NCBI GenBank assembly: GCA_030374765.1
Contig: JARGXX010000096.1
Span: forward strand, 496,001 to 560,000
Reading direction: 5' to 3'
Source: Agarophyton chilense
Lineage: Eukaryota > Rhodophyta > Florideophyceae > Gracilariales > Gracilariaceae
Length of the DNA: 64,000 nucleotides
Notes under the pieces: generated by a model
Databases searched by the model: none
What the model was told of the DNA's origin: nothing
Seen by the model: only the letters and a program-made list of their open reading frames with translations
Made by a program: the position numbers and the translations under genes
Part shown: one piece after another, positions 51,476 to 63,470 of the stretch
Numbering within the stretch: the first letter of the stretch is position 1
Layout of the letters: the number at the start of each line of letters is the position of its first letter

Positions 51476-53506
51476 CTACTTCACACTTTTTCTGACAGTG
51501 ATTTCATTATGCAGAATGGTCAATGACTGTCGTATCCACTCCTTACTCAAGGAGCACATGTATATGGAAATATTACACTGCAGTAAGTCCTTCATTTTCC
51601 ATCTTAGTAGCCTCATTTGAGTTCTCGCTAGAACGAAATTTAATCTAATAAAAAGTACCGGGATGAATTCTTGCCTTTGTATCCTGCACCGCCTTCTGCC
51701 ATTAAAAAACCCTGATGGAGATCTTAAAGTAACTCGATCGATGTTTTTCATAATGTCAAGGGCTTCTGAGAACATCAAACCATCGTAATTGCGCATAAAG
51801 TACCCTTTCATATACGAAGTAAGATATTTGTCGAGATTCGCAATGCTGCCGACCCAATATGTATGCCCCTGACCTTTGCGTTAATACCCTCTTCCACGTA
51901 TTAGGTCTTTCAAACTATACGTGCCATCAATTCTTAACGACACAAAAAAGAAGGGCTTGTATCCTTCCATAAATGTGGCATCATTAAGTAGAGAAGCCGC
52001 TACACGGTTCCTGTAGTTCATGTGCCCCAAAATCCATCCAATGTATAGTTCCATCCAGCATTGCGAGTACGCTACAGGTTGATTATACTCAAGAACTCTT
52101 TCTGCATGGAGAAGAATCAAATGAAGCATATATTTGTACAAATGAATTTGCTGATGGTCGCCATTGACGTAGAATCGCTCAATCTGACGATATAAACAAA
52201 GTGTCAATTGTTGCAATCTGTCCACATCACTTTTTTTGAGCGTCAGACGCCAAACAATTTCGACAATCTTCACAAACATTTGCTAACCTGATAGATATGT
52301 CGTCGGTAGATGCCCATCAAGTACAACGAGACTTCAAGACAAAATGAATGACTTAACCTCTGCTGATTTCCATTGTTAAAACCCACTTAGCGGTTTTGGA
52401 TGAATTCCGATCTAGCTAGGAATTCCTCTTCCGAAACATTAAAGCTCCTGATCAATTTTTCTTATTGAAGACTTGCGGAATGAGTAAGTTCTTGCTGGTG
52501 ACAGCCACAAGCGAATCAGACCTTTGCCGATGTGGTAAAACAAGGGCATTGTTTCAATCGGAAAAGACTTACAAGGGATTAGATAAGGGACAGAAAGAAG
52601 AACTGAATCTCTAGTAGGTCCAGAGTCTTTTTGCATATCAGATCTTTTTTCCCTTCAAACAGTTCTAGTCTCGTGATGGGTTGAACAGTTTCACAAACCG
52701 AACGTAATGAAAGACGAGATGGGTCAAAGAGTGTACGACTTCCACCAGATTTTCGTATCCTGCTTGGAATATAGTGATGTTGGTTTGACACCGACCAAAC
52801 ACCTTCGATTTTGCAAAAATGGCAGGGTAGTTTTTCATTATGGCCTTTCAATCTACCAAATTTCTTCACATCTGGAAGATCCTCAGTAAAACATAACAGA
52901 TGGACTCGAAGCTTTTGCGATGTTCCATTGTAGAACATAAACTCCATCCGAACGCCATGTTTGTGGAATGATTGGATTTATTCGACAAGAGAGGCGATGA
53001 GTGAATGAAGGATTGCAGGCTCAGTCGGTTCAGGGATAAACGTGAATGTTAGTACGATTTTGACCAGATATCGCTTGCTGGCTTGAAGGTTCAAAAGCAT
53101 TGGAGCAACTGCCCACACATGAAATGTTCGTTTCTTGAACCCCTGGAAACCATCAGTGGATAGCGATAGAAACAAATCATTCTTAATTCCATCCCTTCCA
53201 CCAGAGGCAGATGCAATATGATCAAATGCTTCGGAGTCCAAAATTCCGTATTCGCACCCCGTTTTATGTGTGTGCTTCCTCCAGTTGTAACCAAGAGTAC
53301 AAATTTTTGCACCGTGCTTTGCCAGTTAACGTACTTATTAGTCTTGGCTTCAAAGATATCCATGAAAAAGATGACGCGGACTGGATTTCAGGGGCTGGTC
53401 GAAATTCACAGCAAACAGAGCAATGATAAAGGGACTGGTTGTAACAACACATGTTTCCGGGACAAATCGGAAATGTTCGCATTGCTCCTTCAATTCCTGA
53501 TCTCAA
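51476..53506 (-). pseudogene. tnp2-type (CACTA) transposase, broken or multi-exon
   Basis: Successive minus-strand frames give the tnp2 landmarks in order. First (53506-53264) is a Cys-rich N-terminal block, CPGNMCCYN and YHCSVCCEFR, followed by FSWISLKPRL. Next are LFLSLSTDGFQGFKKR and VWAVAPMLLNL (53241-52978). Then come HLLCFTEDLPDVKKF and the Cys/His block GHNEKLPCHFCKIEG (52947-52579). Last is a His/Glu-containing C-terminal region with YMLHLILLH and MELYIGWILGHM (52279-51881), with a further frame to 51476. The order and the DGF and GHN...CHFC motifs are those of transposase family tnp2. Frame changes between blocks may be introns or decay. Confidence 0.65.
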
Positions 53507-54949
53507 GTTAGTGCGAGCGATAATTGTTTTCCAATAATTAGACGGGGCTTTGTTAAATTCAGAATGTCATCCGTAGCTTCTTGCGTTAAGCTAGGCTTGA
53601 AAACAAGTCTATCCAGTGTCTGTTTTTCGTAGCCTACAACGAGAACTCGTCGTCATTGGCACTATTATGAAGGAGGGTACTCTATTTCATCAACTTCAAG
53701 GTTCTCTGCTGTTTACTGTACTCTAGAATGGCCTTCCACTATGTTAATGCTTTTCATAGAGTTATGGTTCACCTCAGAGCAGACTGAGCGATCTGAATTG
53801 CAATTGAACAGTTTGAAGTGATCGTGAAGGCCGTTTGCATCGATGAGCAGTATATCAGGTTTAGGCTCATCAGATCCGATTAGGTCGGCCTCTTGGCAAA
53901 TTCTCTCCTTATCAGGAGTAGAATTATCTCAAAAAACGCCGTCTTCATGAACATTACCGTAGTCGGGATTTTCTTTGTATTTTTTGCTTGATTTCGATGG
54001 ATCAACAGCGAAATTCTCATGTATTGGAAGAGGATCTTGTCGACATTTCTTCGGATTTCCTTTTGATATCAAGCTTGGAGGTGACCTCTGCCCAGGACTT
54101 CAATTCATGGGAACTCTATTATGTGTGTTGCATTCATGTAGCACAGCCTCGCTTTCAAAACTTGGTTCAGCCATCGTTCCAACGATGGTGGAGTTCCCTT
54201 CCGCGAGAGGCAATACATTTTAGCCACTCGCAGGGGCCCTGGCTTGAAGTCGATGGGCTGTTACATGACTCGAATGAGACGGTGATGGTGAACCATAAGT
54301 ATTTGAATAGCAATCTTCATTTCTAAGGAACCCAAGAGATTGTTGAACACGAGATTCGTTTTTCGTACGGAAACCCATGCTTCCATCCTCTGTCGGTCCC
54401 AAGGGCAGGTCTGGTACAATCCCACGTCTTCTCCGGAAGATTTTTGCTTTCCTTCTGTGCTTCAACTTAGTGGTCCGGCTCGATGCCTTTCCCTGAGGAT
54501 AGCAAATGAAGAAAAACTCTGGAAGACATATATACTTTGGGTGCATTCTAATAATTCTATTAATTGGCAGTAGACTTGGAAACTGAGTGGTCGGGGATAA
54601 AGAGTATGATCAAAAGGGAAACCGTTGTTCTAGGAGATTCGATCTCTTCTCCTGTCTGATTGAAATCATTGAGAATGTTGCTCAGGGAATAAAACGCTGG
54701 CAATATCTCAGAGGTTGGTTTTCAAATGTGTATTCAATTTGCTTCAATACACGAAAAAAATGGGAGTGTGCGTCCATTTATACAGACCGACTGTGACCCA
54801 AATTCTAATGAACCTCTGTTCAGATCTGAGACTAGTAAATATTTTCCCTCTTCTGTATTCGAAACGACTCATGCGTATGTACATGTCTCGTGAAGACTGT
54901 TAGGCCCCACTTGAAAGACTTCTCTCTGAACCCAAAAACTAAATAATCC
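53507..54949. other. Interior of CACTA-like element, no supported gene
   Basis: About 1.4 kb with only short frames on both strands and no domain recognised. It would contain the upstream region of the minus-strand transposase. Confidence 0.4.
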
Positions 54950-57469
54950 GTACCTGGATGGAGGATGTTGGAAAGGTCACGAGGCGGCTCGACGGCCTAA
55001 AGCCGTCCTTTCGACTTCTGCCAATACCCAGTCCAGTAAGAGGCAAAGACTAAGTGCGAGAGCCAATTTGACAGTGCTAGTGAGAGCAGATGTTGATTTC
55101 TTAAATGCATTGTTGCCTGAAGAAGAAGGGCAATACATCCAATTTCGCGAAGGTGTCTCTGACAACAAACAAAACTCACATGCAAAAAATTGCTCTGGGA
55201 ATGATCATGATACAAAAAGTCGGGGTTGACTTAGGCAGAGCTAGCCTGGAGCACCGCTTCAAGAAAGACCCGTGTTATGCGGTGTGAAGCTGATGTACGA
55301 GCAGATGCAGAGAGTAGATACTTTCTTGTATACGGATAGAGTAGTAACCTTTGATGTATCAGATGGCTTGCAGAACAGTAGATGGAATCAAAAGGGCTTC
55401 ATTCCCAAACTCCAAGGGCCCACAACGTGTAACAGCGTACTCTTCCACCTCCTTCAGTTGAACAAGAGAATATGTACTGTGTGGAAACTGAGACAGAGCG
55501 TCTACAAACCAACGACACTCCGTTTAATGCACATATAGTGCAACAACTATCATCTCTACTGCCAGTTGTTGTTGCTGATCCGGTGCAAACGTCGCATTCA
55601 TCTCAGGTTCAATGTCTTCAAAACAATCTAAGAGAGAATCTACCTCGACAACTGGCAACCGATTCGCGAGATGTAACGCAAGATGTCACGTCTAGAGTTG
55701 AAACACGGTCTTGAAATGTTTCGAAAGGATATGAGATTGGCTACAATTCATCACCACTATCTTCTTCCTTAGCTCATGCTGGAGCTCTACATCTTTCATT
55801 GCATCTCATGAAAGTTGTGAAAAATGGATTATCTCCGAGATCAAATACCCTAAAAACTGAAACTGGGAATTTTTTGAGCAGAAGTGAGGCAGTGGGGGAT
55901 AAGGAGTTACGCATACCCTCATCTTCCGTGGTATTCGTTCCGGCTCAGCCTTCATCCGAATCGGATGACAAATTAAACAATCCATCCCATACCCGAAATG
56001 ATTTGTCATCAGTTGAGAGTGGGGCTCGAAATCCTTCCAGAGAAATATCCATATCGCGTAGAGAGAGGTTTCACACAGCACGTCCCACCGCAGAGAGTTG
56101 AGCGCAATTCTATAGGCAGAACCAGACCTCAACCCCTTTTCTCAAAAATAGGGATGGGTTGGATTTGGCTGCACATGCACGACAAGATGGTAGCGGCATG
56201 CGAGCGAGGAAGTATGGAATCACGCTTCGTAGACAGATAGAAGCTCCAATTGATAGCTCTCCTGGTAATGCAGAACCACATTCGATAGCATTTGTGGAAG
56301 TACCCCGGCCTCGAAATAAAGTGAATATCCACAATAAACACTAAGCGGCATGTAATCAACAAGATGCGTTGAGCACAAAAGTGACAGCTTCTTGTCTACC
56401 ACGTCACCGAAAACACACTAACTCACTTACTCTTTGCAAATTGAACAATATAATGAGTGATATGGTCACAGAAAACACACTAACTCACTTACTCTTTGCA
56501 AATTGAACAATATAATGAGTGATATGGTCACAGAAAACACACTAACTCACTTACTCTTTGCAAATTGAACAATATAATGAGTGATATGGTCACAGAATTC
56601 GAGAATGATTCTGTCCAAGGCACCGTTCGTAACAGGGGTAACGATGGGCATCATGTTGGAGGTGCTCGAAGTTGGGGCCGTCCTAGAAGTTCTGGACGTT
56701 CTCAAGATCGCGGATGTGCTCGAGGTCACGGCCGTGCTAAATGTCGCAGAAGAAAGAGCAATATAGTTGGAAACCGAGGTCAAAGAGTGGGGCTTGGACG
56801 TCGAACTACAACCTAGGATTATTTGACAAAGGTTTTTGACTCGGAGGAGAATTTTATACCTTTTTCGGTTGTTGTGCGCCGAAAAGCAGTCAACAAAACT
56901 CTCCAGTTGGGATTTATCACCGCGTATTCATATAATTAACCTTAATAGATGGGTATATGGAGTTTGGGTAGTTCCAAATCTCATAGACTCCAATTAATTA
57001 TACATTTCCCATGTTATTCATATGTACCTCATATATTACTAAAGCTTCCTTTTTCAATGCATTGGATTTTTCATAATGTTTAAAAGCGACAGATTGTTCC
57101 GGTTCAATTAGCAATGTAGATCAACAAAAACGTAGGAAACCAAGCAGGCGCACATATTTTGCAGAAATCTAGGTCGATCCCAACTATGAAACGGGTGCCG
57201 TTGCAGAAAACGTAAAAGAAACTCCTGACGATGTCGACGCTGCCCTTGTCGTCGTCATAGCACACGTCACAAAATCAGCATCCAACAAACTCCCAAACAA
57301 TGAGCCTCACGCACGTCTCCTGCCACATTCAAACTTAGTTAAACAATTCATTGAAATGCGTGAAAGGTCTGTTCATAGTACCACGAAAAATCCGAACAGC
57401 AATATCGGCTTCAGGAGAAATGACCCATATGACCCCGAGTTTGAGCGGCAGAGGAACGCTTATAACTGA
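54950..57469 (+). pseudogene. Unrecognised plus-strand ORF cluster inside the CACTA-like element
   Basis: Co-oriented open stretches: 54961-55230 (Lys/Arg-rich, then acidic, ending DHDTKSRG); 55472-55714; and 55799-56344 in one frame with a single TGA at 56099. An Arg/Gly-rich, Cys-containing stretch at 56580-56816 and a 97-codon frame from 57173 to 57469 with no ATG (VDPNYETG to ERQRNAYN) follow. The Ser-, Arg- and Gly-rich composition would suit a DNA-binding accessory protein. CACTA elements usually have a second gene (TNPA type), so that is the leading idea, but no homology is visible. Splicing or decay could explain the breaks. Confidence 0.35.
56403..56596 (+). repeat. 62-bp tandem repeat, about 3.1 copies
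   Basis: Units starting at 56410, 56472 and 56534 each contain AAAACACACTAACTCACTTA followed by CTCTTTGCAAATTGAACAAT and AATGAGTGATATGGTCAC. The copies are virtually identical, which implies recent amplification. The unit itself has a short palindromic theme (CTCACTTA versus TGAGTGA). Confidence 0.9.
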
Positions 57470-59336
57470 AGAACACAGCTATTCAATAACCATCAAACGC
57501 GTGAGATTTGCAATACGATGACATGGAAGAAAAGTACGGAGGCAACACGTTTTAATATATCGTTTACGCTTCCCCCTGTCTGCATATATTTATACTGCTT
57601 ACACCAGCAGAAAGAAGCACATCACGGAGGGCCAAGTTAGGTGACGTGTAACGACCGCCATAGCGGACTTCGAAAGCGATGCGCTTCATCCCGACAAGTA
57701 AACAGAATGTGCCGAACATCAACCTCTGCAGAAGCTGAGTAGATACGGACGGCCGCTTGTAGGGCACATCGGCTGCCAAACTCGTGGAACTTTCAATCTT
57801 TTGAGTACATCTGTTTGTCTCTCAGCACACGGGCTGCTAAAAGTACGACAACCATTGATCCATAATTCTTGTTAATGACGAGTGGCGTACCGTCACGTTA
57901 GCCATTGAGAGGTAAAAACGTGTCCGCAAGCTCCGAAATGACTGTCATCCCAGGCGTGAAATCGAAAGTTAGCGCATGGTTGACCGATTACGTGTCGCTG
58001 CTTAAGCTATGCGAACATGGGCAGCGTGTGCCTATATTCTACTATTTCAAAGCAGCCTAAACAAAAATAAAGATATAGCTGTGCTTCAGATAGCGCAGTG
58101 ATGGTGCTACACTGCAGAATCCAAACAGATTGCTTCTGTGTCGTTTGTAGAAAACTAAGTTTCCGTCCTTGCAAATCATACTTAGAATATGGTGACGATA
58201 GAAACTGTAGTTTGGAGCTGCTCATCTCTTATGCGGATACGTCATGTCACAACTACATATGATACCTTCTTCGTGTATGCATGGTAACATTGAGAATGAG
58301 TTTGTACGATTGGAATGCATCCTAAGTTCAAACGTGATTGATGGAGTACCAGAACGCTGAAGAAGTTAACATTTTAAACCATTTTCTTTCGCTAGGTATC
58401 AAAGTGTTCAAGTACACTGGAAGCGAGGACCGGCCGAGGACAAGATATTTCCATGACAGTGTTCACATTTTCTGTGATTCTTATTCAAGTCCGTATCTGG
58501 AAGCTGACACTTAAAAAGGTCTCGTCTAATTCTCCCCGGCACGTGCTGGAAGTAATTTTCTTGGGACAGCAACCTCAAAGGTTCTCTAACACAGAAGAGC
58601 AAAGAGAAAGCCAAACGTGATTGAGCAAGACAAAGGACAAGGTGCAGTTTGAGCGCAAAAAATCGATACCCTCCGCTAAAACGTAAACGTCGTTTCTGAG
58701 ATCACGCGAGCCATCTAACGAACGGTTGGCCGACTCGCGATATACAAGGCGGAACAAATTAAACTAGTCTTAATCGCTGGTATAACTTCTCAATTCGTTA
58801 ATAGTTTTCTTGATTCTCTGTATAATTAGATTAGTAGTCTTTCTTTGATGGAAAAGAAATTCTTGCACAGCACTGGATTCCCGGGGTCCTTTAGCATATA
58901 GAAGGTTACTGACGTAGACTGCAAATTGTTGCCCACATCTAAATTTGGAACAAATTTGCTCCTCTATTTCGATGGGAACTAGAAGTGCGGCAAATGCACC
59001 TCTCTGGTTTGAGTCCCATATATGACTCCATCCAAGGAAGTACTGATTTTCGATATAAATTAAGTGCTTTGCAGAGCGGATCTGATGAATATAAGCTCTG
59101 TGAATTCCGTGATCATAATATTCATTCCTCCGAAAAATTAATCCAGGCCTCTTCTTAATGAGTTGTGTAGATGATTCAATGATTCGACGCTAAACTTGAA
59201 CGCTTAAGCCACTATCCTGAATTTGGGCTTCTTCCCACGCTAGTACAAAGGTCTCTTCTAATCTTTGGTGAAGTGAAATTTTCAAGTGATCTGCCGCCTG
59301 ACGAATCCATCGACCTTCAAAGTTGGTCAAGATATC
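57470..59336. other. Interior of CACTA-like element, no supported gene
   Basis: Short minus-strand frames (57564-57779, 58007-58225, 58408-58757) have no recognised domain. One contains a CEHCHG motif that might be part of a zinc-binding segment. Confidence 0.35.
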
Positions 59337-62300
59337 TCACGCTGTCATTTCGGTCATGTGAGCATTTATATTATGCCACGGCTCTGTCGGACCCGATTCA
59401 GCAGTGACACCCAATTCACAGGCTTGATAGAAGTCAGACGGTGCGTGGAAACAATCAAGTGTTCGAAACAGGCTGTCGTTTATGTTTTCATAGCGACCGT
59501 CTTTGAAATACGGTCCGCCTACCCAAGCTTCTAATCTATTCTTGCCAATATCTGAATCCATGCGTTAAGAACGCCATGAAGGTTTTTTGATGATGTTTGA
59601 ACATGATGGCATCATTGAAGTCGGTAAAGGGACCATGTACAGGGCTTTGCCAGCCCACTTTGATAAAATTGACTATGGTGTTGTCAATATAGACCACACC
59701 TTCTTGAACATGTTTACCCATGATGAATTGGTAAAGTGGATATCTGGCGTATTCGTCGCATACAATCACGCAGACAGTGACGACTTCCTCGGCCTTCTGC
59801 TTGAGCATCTCTCCTAGCGTTAGTCCGTTCCATTTGGTAACATCGTAGCTCATATGCATGGCAAGATAATACCAAACAGCCCATTCTTTGATATAAATGA
59901 GCTCGCTTTCCTCCAAAAGTGGACCAGAAGACTGGAAGCTAGAGCGTGAAGCAACTTCTCCAAACAGGGAAACAGTACTGAAAGAATACTGGAAGAAGCT
60001 CTTGTCATTTGCGCCATGTTCAGGACTTCAGGCCGTGATCCACAAAGCACTAAAGGAGTCCCTAAGGACGGGAACTTGCAACTGCAGAGAAACGTATACC
60101 TCGTTCTGAGCTTCAGCAGAATCTTTTTTTCGACGAAGAGATGGATTATTTCCCGTAAGCAAATTCACGGTAGCCCTTCGTAGCCATGATGTCACAAAGT
60201 CCAGCGATATATGGAGAGCAGATAACTCGCTCGACACTTGTACACCCTTAATCGAAATTTCCAGAAGCTCTTTTACTTGTTGTAGAAGCTTCGAAACGTC
60301 AGAACGGGCAGCATGCTCCAATATTGATGGATCTGCAGACACAACATAAAACGATACCAATGGAAATAGAACACGAGAGTTAAGTTCTAGGAGATGTAAG
60401 GTCTCCATGAATCGAAAATATGTGCAAAAAGCTCTCAGAATGACTGTAAAGTGCTTCGGATATCTCTTCCCACCAGACAAGACGCACACACGAATGATTT
60501 CGTACCCACTAGTTCTCAAGGAGTTTAGCGTCTCACGTATCGAAGGGATTTGGGGATCAGGCGGATCGATCTCATAACTGCATAGAATGTCATAGCCTCG
60601 TTCTTCCTGACCAGGAGGTCCGTCTCTGAAAGCCGTTTGCCTTTCTTCATACAAATCGTGCTCGTCAGCCACCGTCTTTGGTGCATCTGGGTTGCCCAAG
60701 TTGAAAACATGAACCAAATACTTGCATGTCGGCAACAAGACGTTACGGCGAAGTTTATCAGTTTTTTCACGAAGAAATTTGCCCGGATTGAAGAATCCTT
60801 GCTAGGTACAGAGCATCACGGTCTTAGCATCAACTGCCTTTGGGGCAGTGGCATGCGAAATTATACCAGTATTAAGATCTACCTTGGAACCCTTGGCTAT
60901 AGGACGAGATATTATGATGCATGCTGCTTGCTCATACACAATATTCGCACAGCACCGGTGATACCTCATTTTCAGGTCCCTTCACGAGAAACGCTAAAAA
61001 TATTTTGGGAGACTGTTGCTCAGAAAGAGCTTTAAAAGAAAAAAGCGTGTCAACAAGCTGCAGCAGCATACACTCAGGTTTTTCTGTTTGACCTCTTTAA
61101 CGTCGAGTACAGACATGACAGACGATATGCTTGCCTCCATAAGCAGCAACTGGTCCTTTTCACGCAACTTGAGGTTAAGTAACTTGTTCACGGCATAATA
61201 GCATAGCAAATTTGCAAACCGACCTATATGGGCGTTGTTGGAACGATATAGCCGTTGTTAAACTTCATGCAGTGAATGACACGCCCGGAACCGTATCGAG
61301 CCAGACGTACTGAGATTGTCGATTAAATCGTCAGCGTTTCAATGCAGGTATCGAGTCTTGAGTGCTCTGTTGAGTACAACAACAACGATACTCTCAATAC
61401 ATGAATCTTTGGCACGAGCACATCTAATTCATTCCATTCGGTGATTGTTTCATACGCTTGTCTTTTGAGGGCGGCTATTTGTTTCACCACACCCACCGAG
61501 ACGTTTTCTGATGCGACATGACATATAGAATCTAGAGCGAGGTATATTATATCTATGCTATTTCGGCAAGCTCTTTTGCCTCTGACAAAGTCCACAGCAT
61601 TCCAGCTTTGACTCGCAGAATCGGGGAACACGATCATTACTTCGTAGAGCCTAGCAGTATTTATATATAATGCACATGGAGCATCCTGAGAAATCAGACG
61701 CACCAACCGCGAGAGTGTAAAAAATGCATTCACCTCTGGCAGAATTCGATAAATGATACGAAATGCGCCATACATCATTCCATTATTTTTCTACGGGCGA
61801 CTCTGAACGACACATCATATCAAGCATATTCAAGCTCTTTGTACTGTTACACGTCATTTTGAAAGGACAACGTTTAACACAAAAGAAACGAAGAAAGGTC
61901 ACAGCGAAGCTGTTTCTAGAAATTTGACCCTCCACCGATGTGAAGAAGTTGTAGACTGTTTTTCGTAACACATAGGAGGGGCATTACAGTGCCTCCGCCA
62001 TTAAGTAAACAAAAACTGCGCCAAGTTCGCTATCATTGTTCGACAGTTCTTCCAGAGGGCAATTGAATGCTAGAAATGAGCGCCCAAAATGAGCGGTGCT
62101 AAGTTTCGAGATCCTCTCGGAGAATTTTGTTGTGAACTCTTTAGCCTTCTCATCTACATATTTCAAATGTTGCTATTTAAACCAAGCTTCTGTTTGAGGT
62201 ATAAACGCGTCTGTAGGCGGAACGAGGCTGCACAGGAGTGGAGAAAGAAGCAGAGTGGTTCGTACGACAAAATTGAAAAGTCCGAAAAAGGCTTCACGAA

Positions 62301-63062
62301 AGGTTTTGTTCGGATTGACTTCACCTTCTTCAACGAAAGCTGACGGCAAGGTTCTTCCTACATCGAAAAGTGCATCTAAAAATTCGTATCGTGCTTCATC
62401 GCGTGGGTTTAAAACCAGCATGGAGCAGGCATGAGCAACAATCATGGAGAACTTCACGTTTGGTGAGGCCCATTGCAGAAAAGATCGTATGCACTATACA
62501 GTGGTAAAAAATATTGGAGTTGGCAGTGTTGTGGAAGTTGTCAGCTGCAGACGTGATGAACGGAAGGGTGGTTGAAAGAGTGAGAGCCATTGCATGGCGA
62601 AGTTCATGTAGGCGCTTATGATTCATTGAGGAGTTAAATGTATAGATATCATTCGAGATATGAGTGAATACTCTACAGCCAATGTGGGCTTGCATCGGAA
62701 TGACATCGTTAATGAAGTTTTTATAGCGCTGGGGCCACTTTCGTACAGCTAATGCGGCCAGAGAGGAAAAGGCCTTATTGGTATGCTACCAGGAACACAG
62801 CGAACTTTTGTCACAGTTATAGCAGCGCAAATTGAAGATCATGCAGACCATATCGATCTGGCAAGTTGGTAAATGGAGGAAGAACTAGTTGATCAAGAAG
62901 ATGGAAATCATGCATATTTTTCGCCGGACTCACGGGAGACTGAGGTTTGGGGTGAAGCAAGCGATCGGCAAGAGCAAGCGCTGAATGCGGTTCAAGCGGA
63001 GGGGAGATGTCGCTAAGTGCGGCTTCGGCTTGCTTGATGTGCGAAGGGCTGCCTTGGTGCAA
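59337..63062 (-). pseudogene. Exportin-5/HASTY-like multi-exon gene carried by the CACTA-like element
   Basis: A chain of minus-strand coding blocks. Five GT-AG introns join them with reading frame kept: 62933-62786 (GTGAGT...GTAG), 62457-62376, 61794-61686, 61073-60994 and 60964-60802. The blocks are helical and Leu-rich. Resemblance to exportin-5/HASTY HEAT repeats is seen in VRKWPQRYKNFINDV with NDIYTFN...HKRLHELRHA, and in FLQWASPNVKFSMI (candidate exon or intron 2 region). It is also seen in the region LNSLRTSGYEII to SRVLFPLVSFY (about 60590-60370). C-terminal frames run to 59337. Two in-frame stops (62173 and 61984) are unexplained: further introns or mutations. The family call is from memory of the fold pattern and is tentative. 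Confidence 0.45.
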
Positions 63063-63372
63063 CTGACGCAGCGAGTTCTTCGCTAGATTACAGACTACAC
63101 AATTTTAACGTGATCACAGAAAATAAAAAAACGGTAAGAGGGTTACAGGATGGAGGGATGCGGGGAACTCTTGAAGTTTGTATGATGTGGTTTCTAAAAG
63201 ACGAAGGTACAGCAGTACAAAGGTACTTAAAGTGTCTATTGGGCGCAGAAATGTTTTTAAAAAAAAGGTTTAGGAAAGTGAGTTTGTCAGTTTGTCAGTA
63301 GCAGAAGCCACACCCTCCATCTTCGCACAGTTTTGTGCCTACTGAACCCATCGCTGAAAATGTCTCGACGCC

Positions 63373-63433
63373 ATGCACTTCGGTTGCACTCTAATTATCC
63401 TCCATGTGATCCAATTGTGTCACATTGCACTTC
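63373..63433 (+). repeat. Subterminal TGCACTY motifs of the CACTA-like element
   Basis: ATGCACTTC (63373), TTGCACTCT (63384) and TTGCACTTC (63425) lie within 100 bp of the right end; on the minus strand they read GARGTGCA/GAGTGCA. The left end has GAGCGCA twice. Subterminal repeats bind transposition proteins in known CACTA elements. Confidence 0.45.
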
Positions 63434-63451
63434 AACTACCCTCCAAAAAAA

Positions 63452-63470
63452 GAAAACTTTTCTTGTAGGG
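63452..63470 (-). repeat. Right terminal inverted repeat of the CACTA-like element
   Basis: Plus strand GAAAACTTTTCTTGTAGGG; read inward it begins CCCTACAAGAAAAG, matching the left end and close to the CACTA consensus terminus. Confidence 0.65.

Larger units (their letters stand above)
50278..63470. mobile_element. CACTA-like DNA transposon, 13.2 kb, nested in retrotransposon C
   Basis: Left end CCGTATAAGAAATAATTC. The right end, read inward on the minus strand, is CCCTACAAGAAAAGTTTTC; 10 of the first 12 bases match. Both resemble the CACTA terminus CACTACAAGAAAA apart from the outermost bases. Flanking CAA duplications are 3 bp. The retroelement homology stops at one end and resumes at the other. 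Inside are a tnp2-type transposase (minus), an unrecognised plus-strand ORF cluster, a 62-bp tandem repeat and an exportin-like multi-exon gene (minus). Stops and frame changes in the transposase indicate it is probably no longer autonomous, unless introns explain them. Confidence 0.75.
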
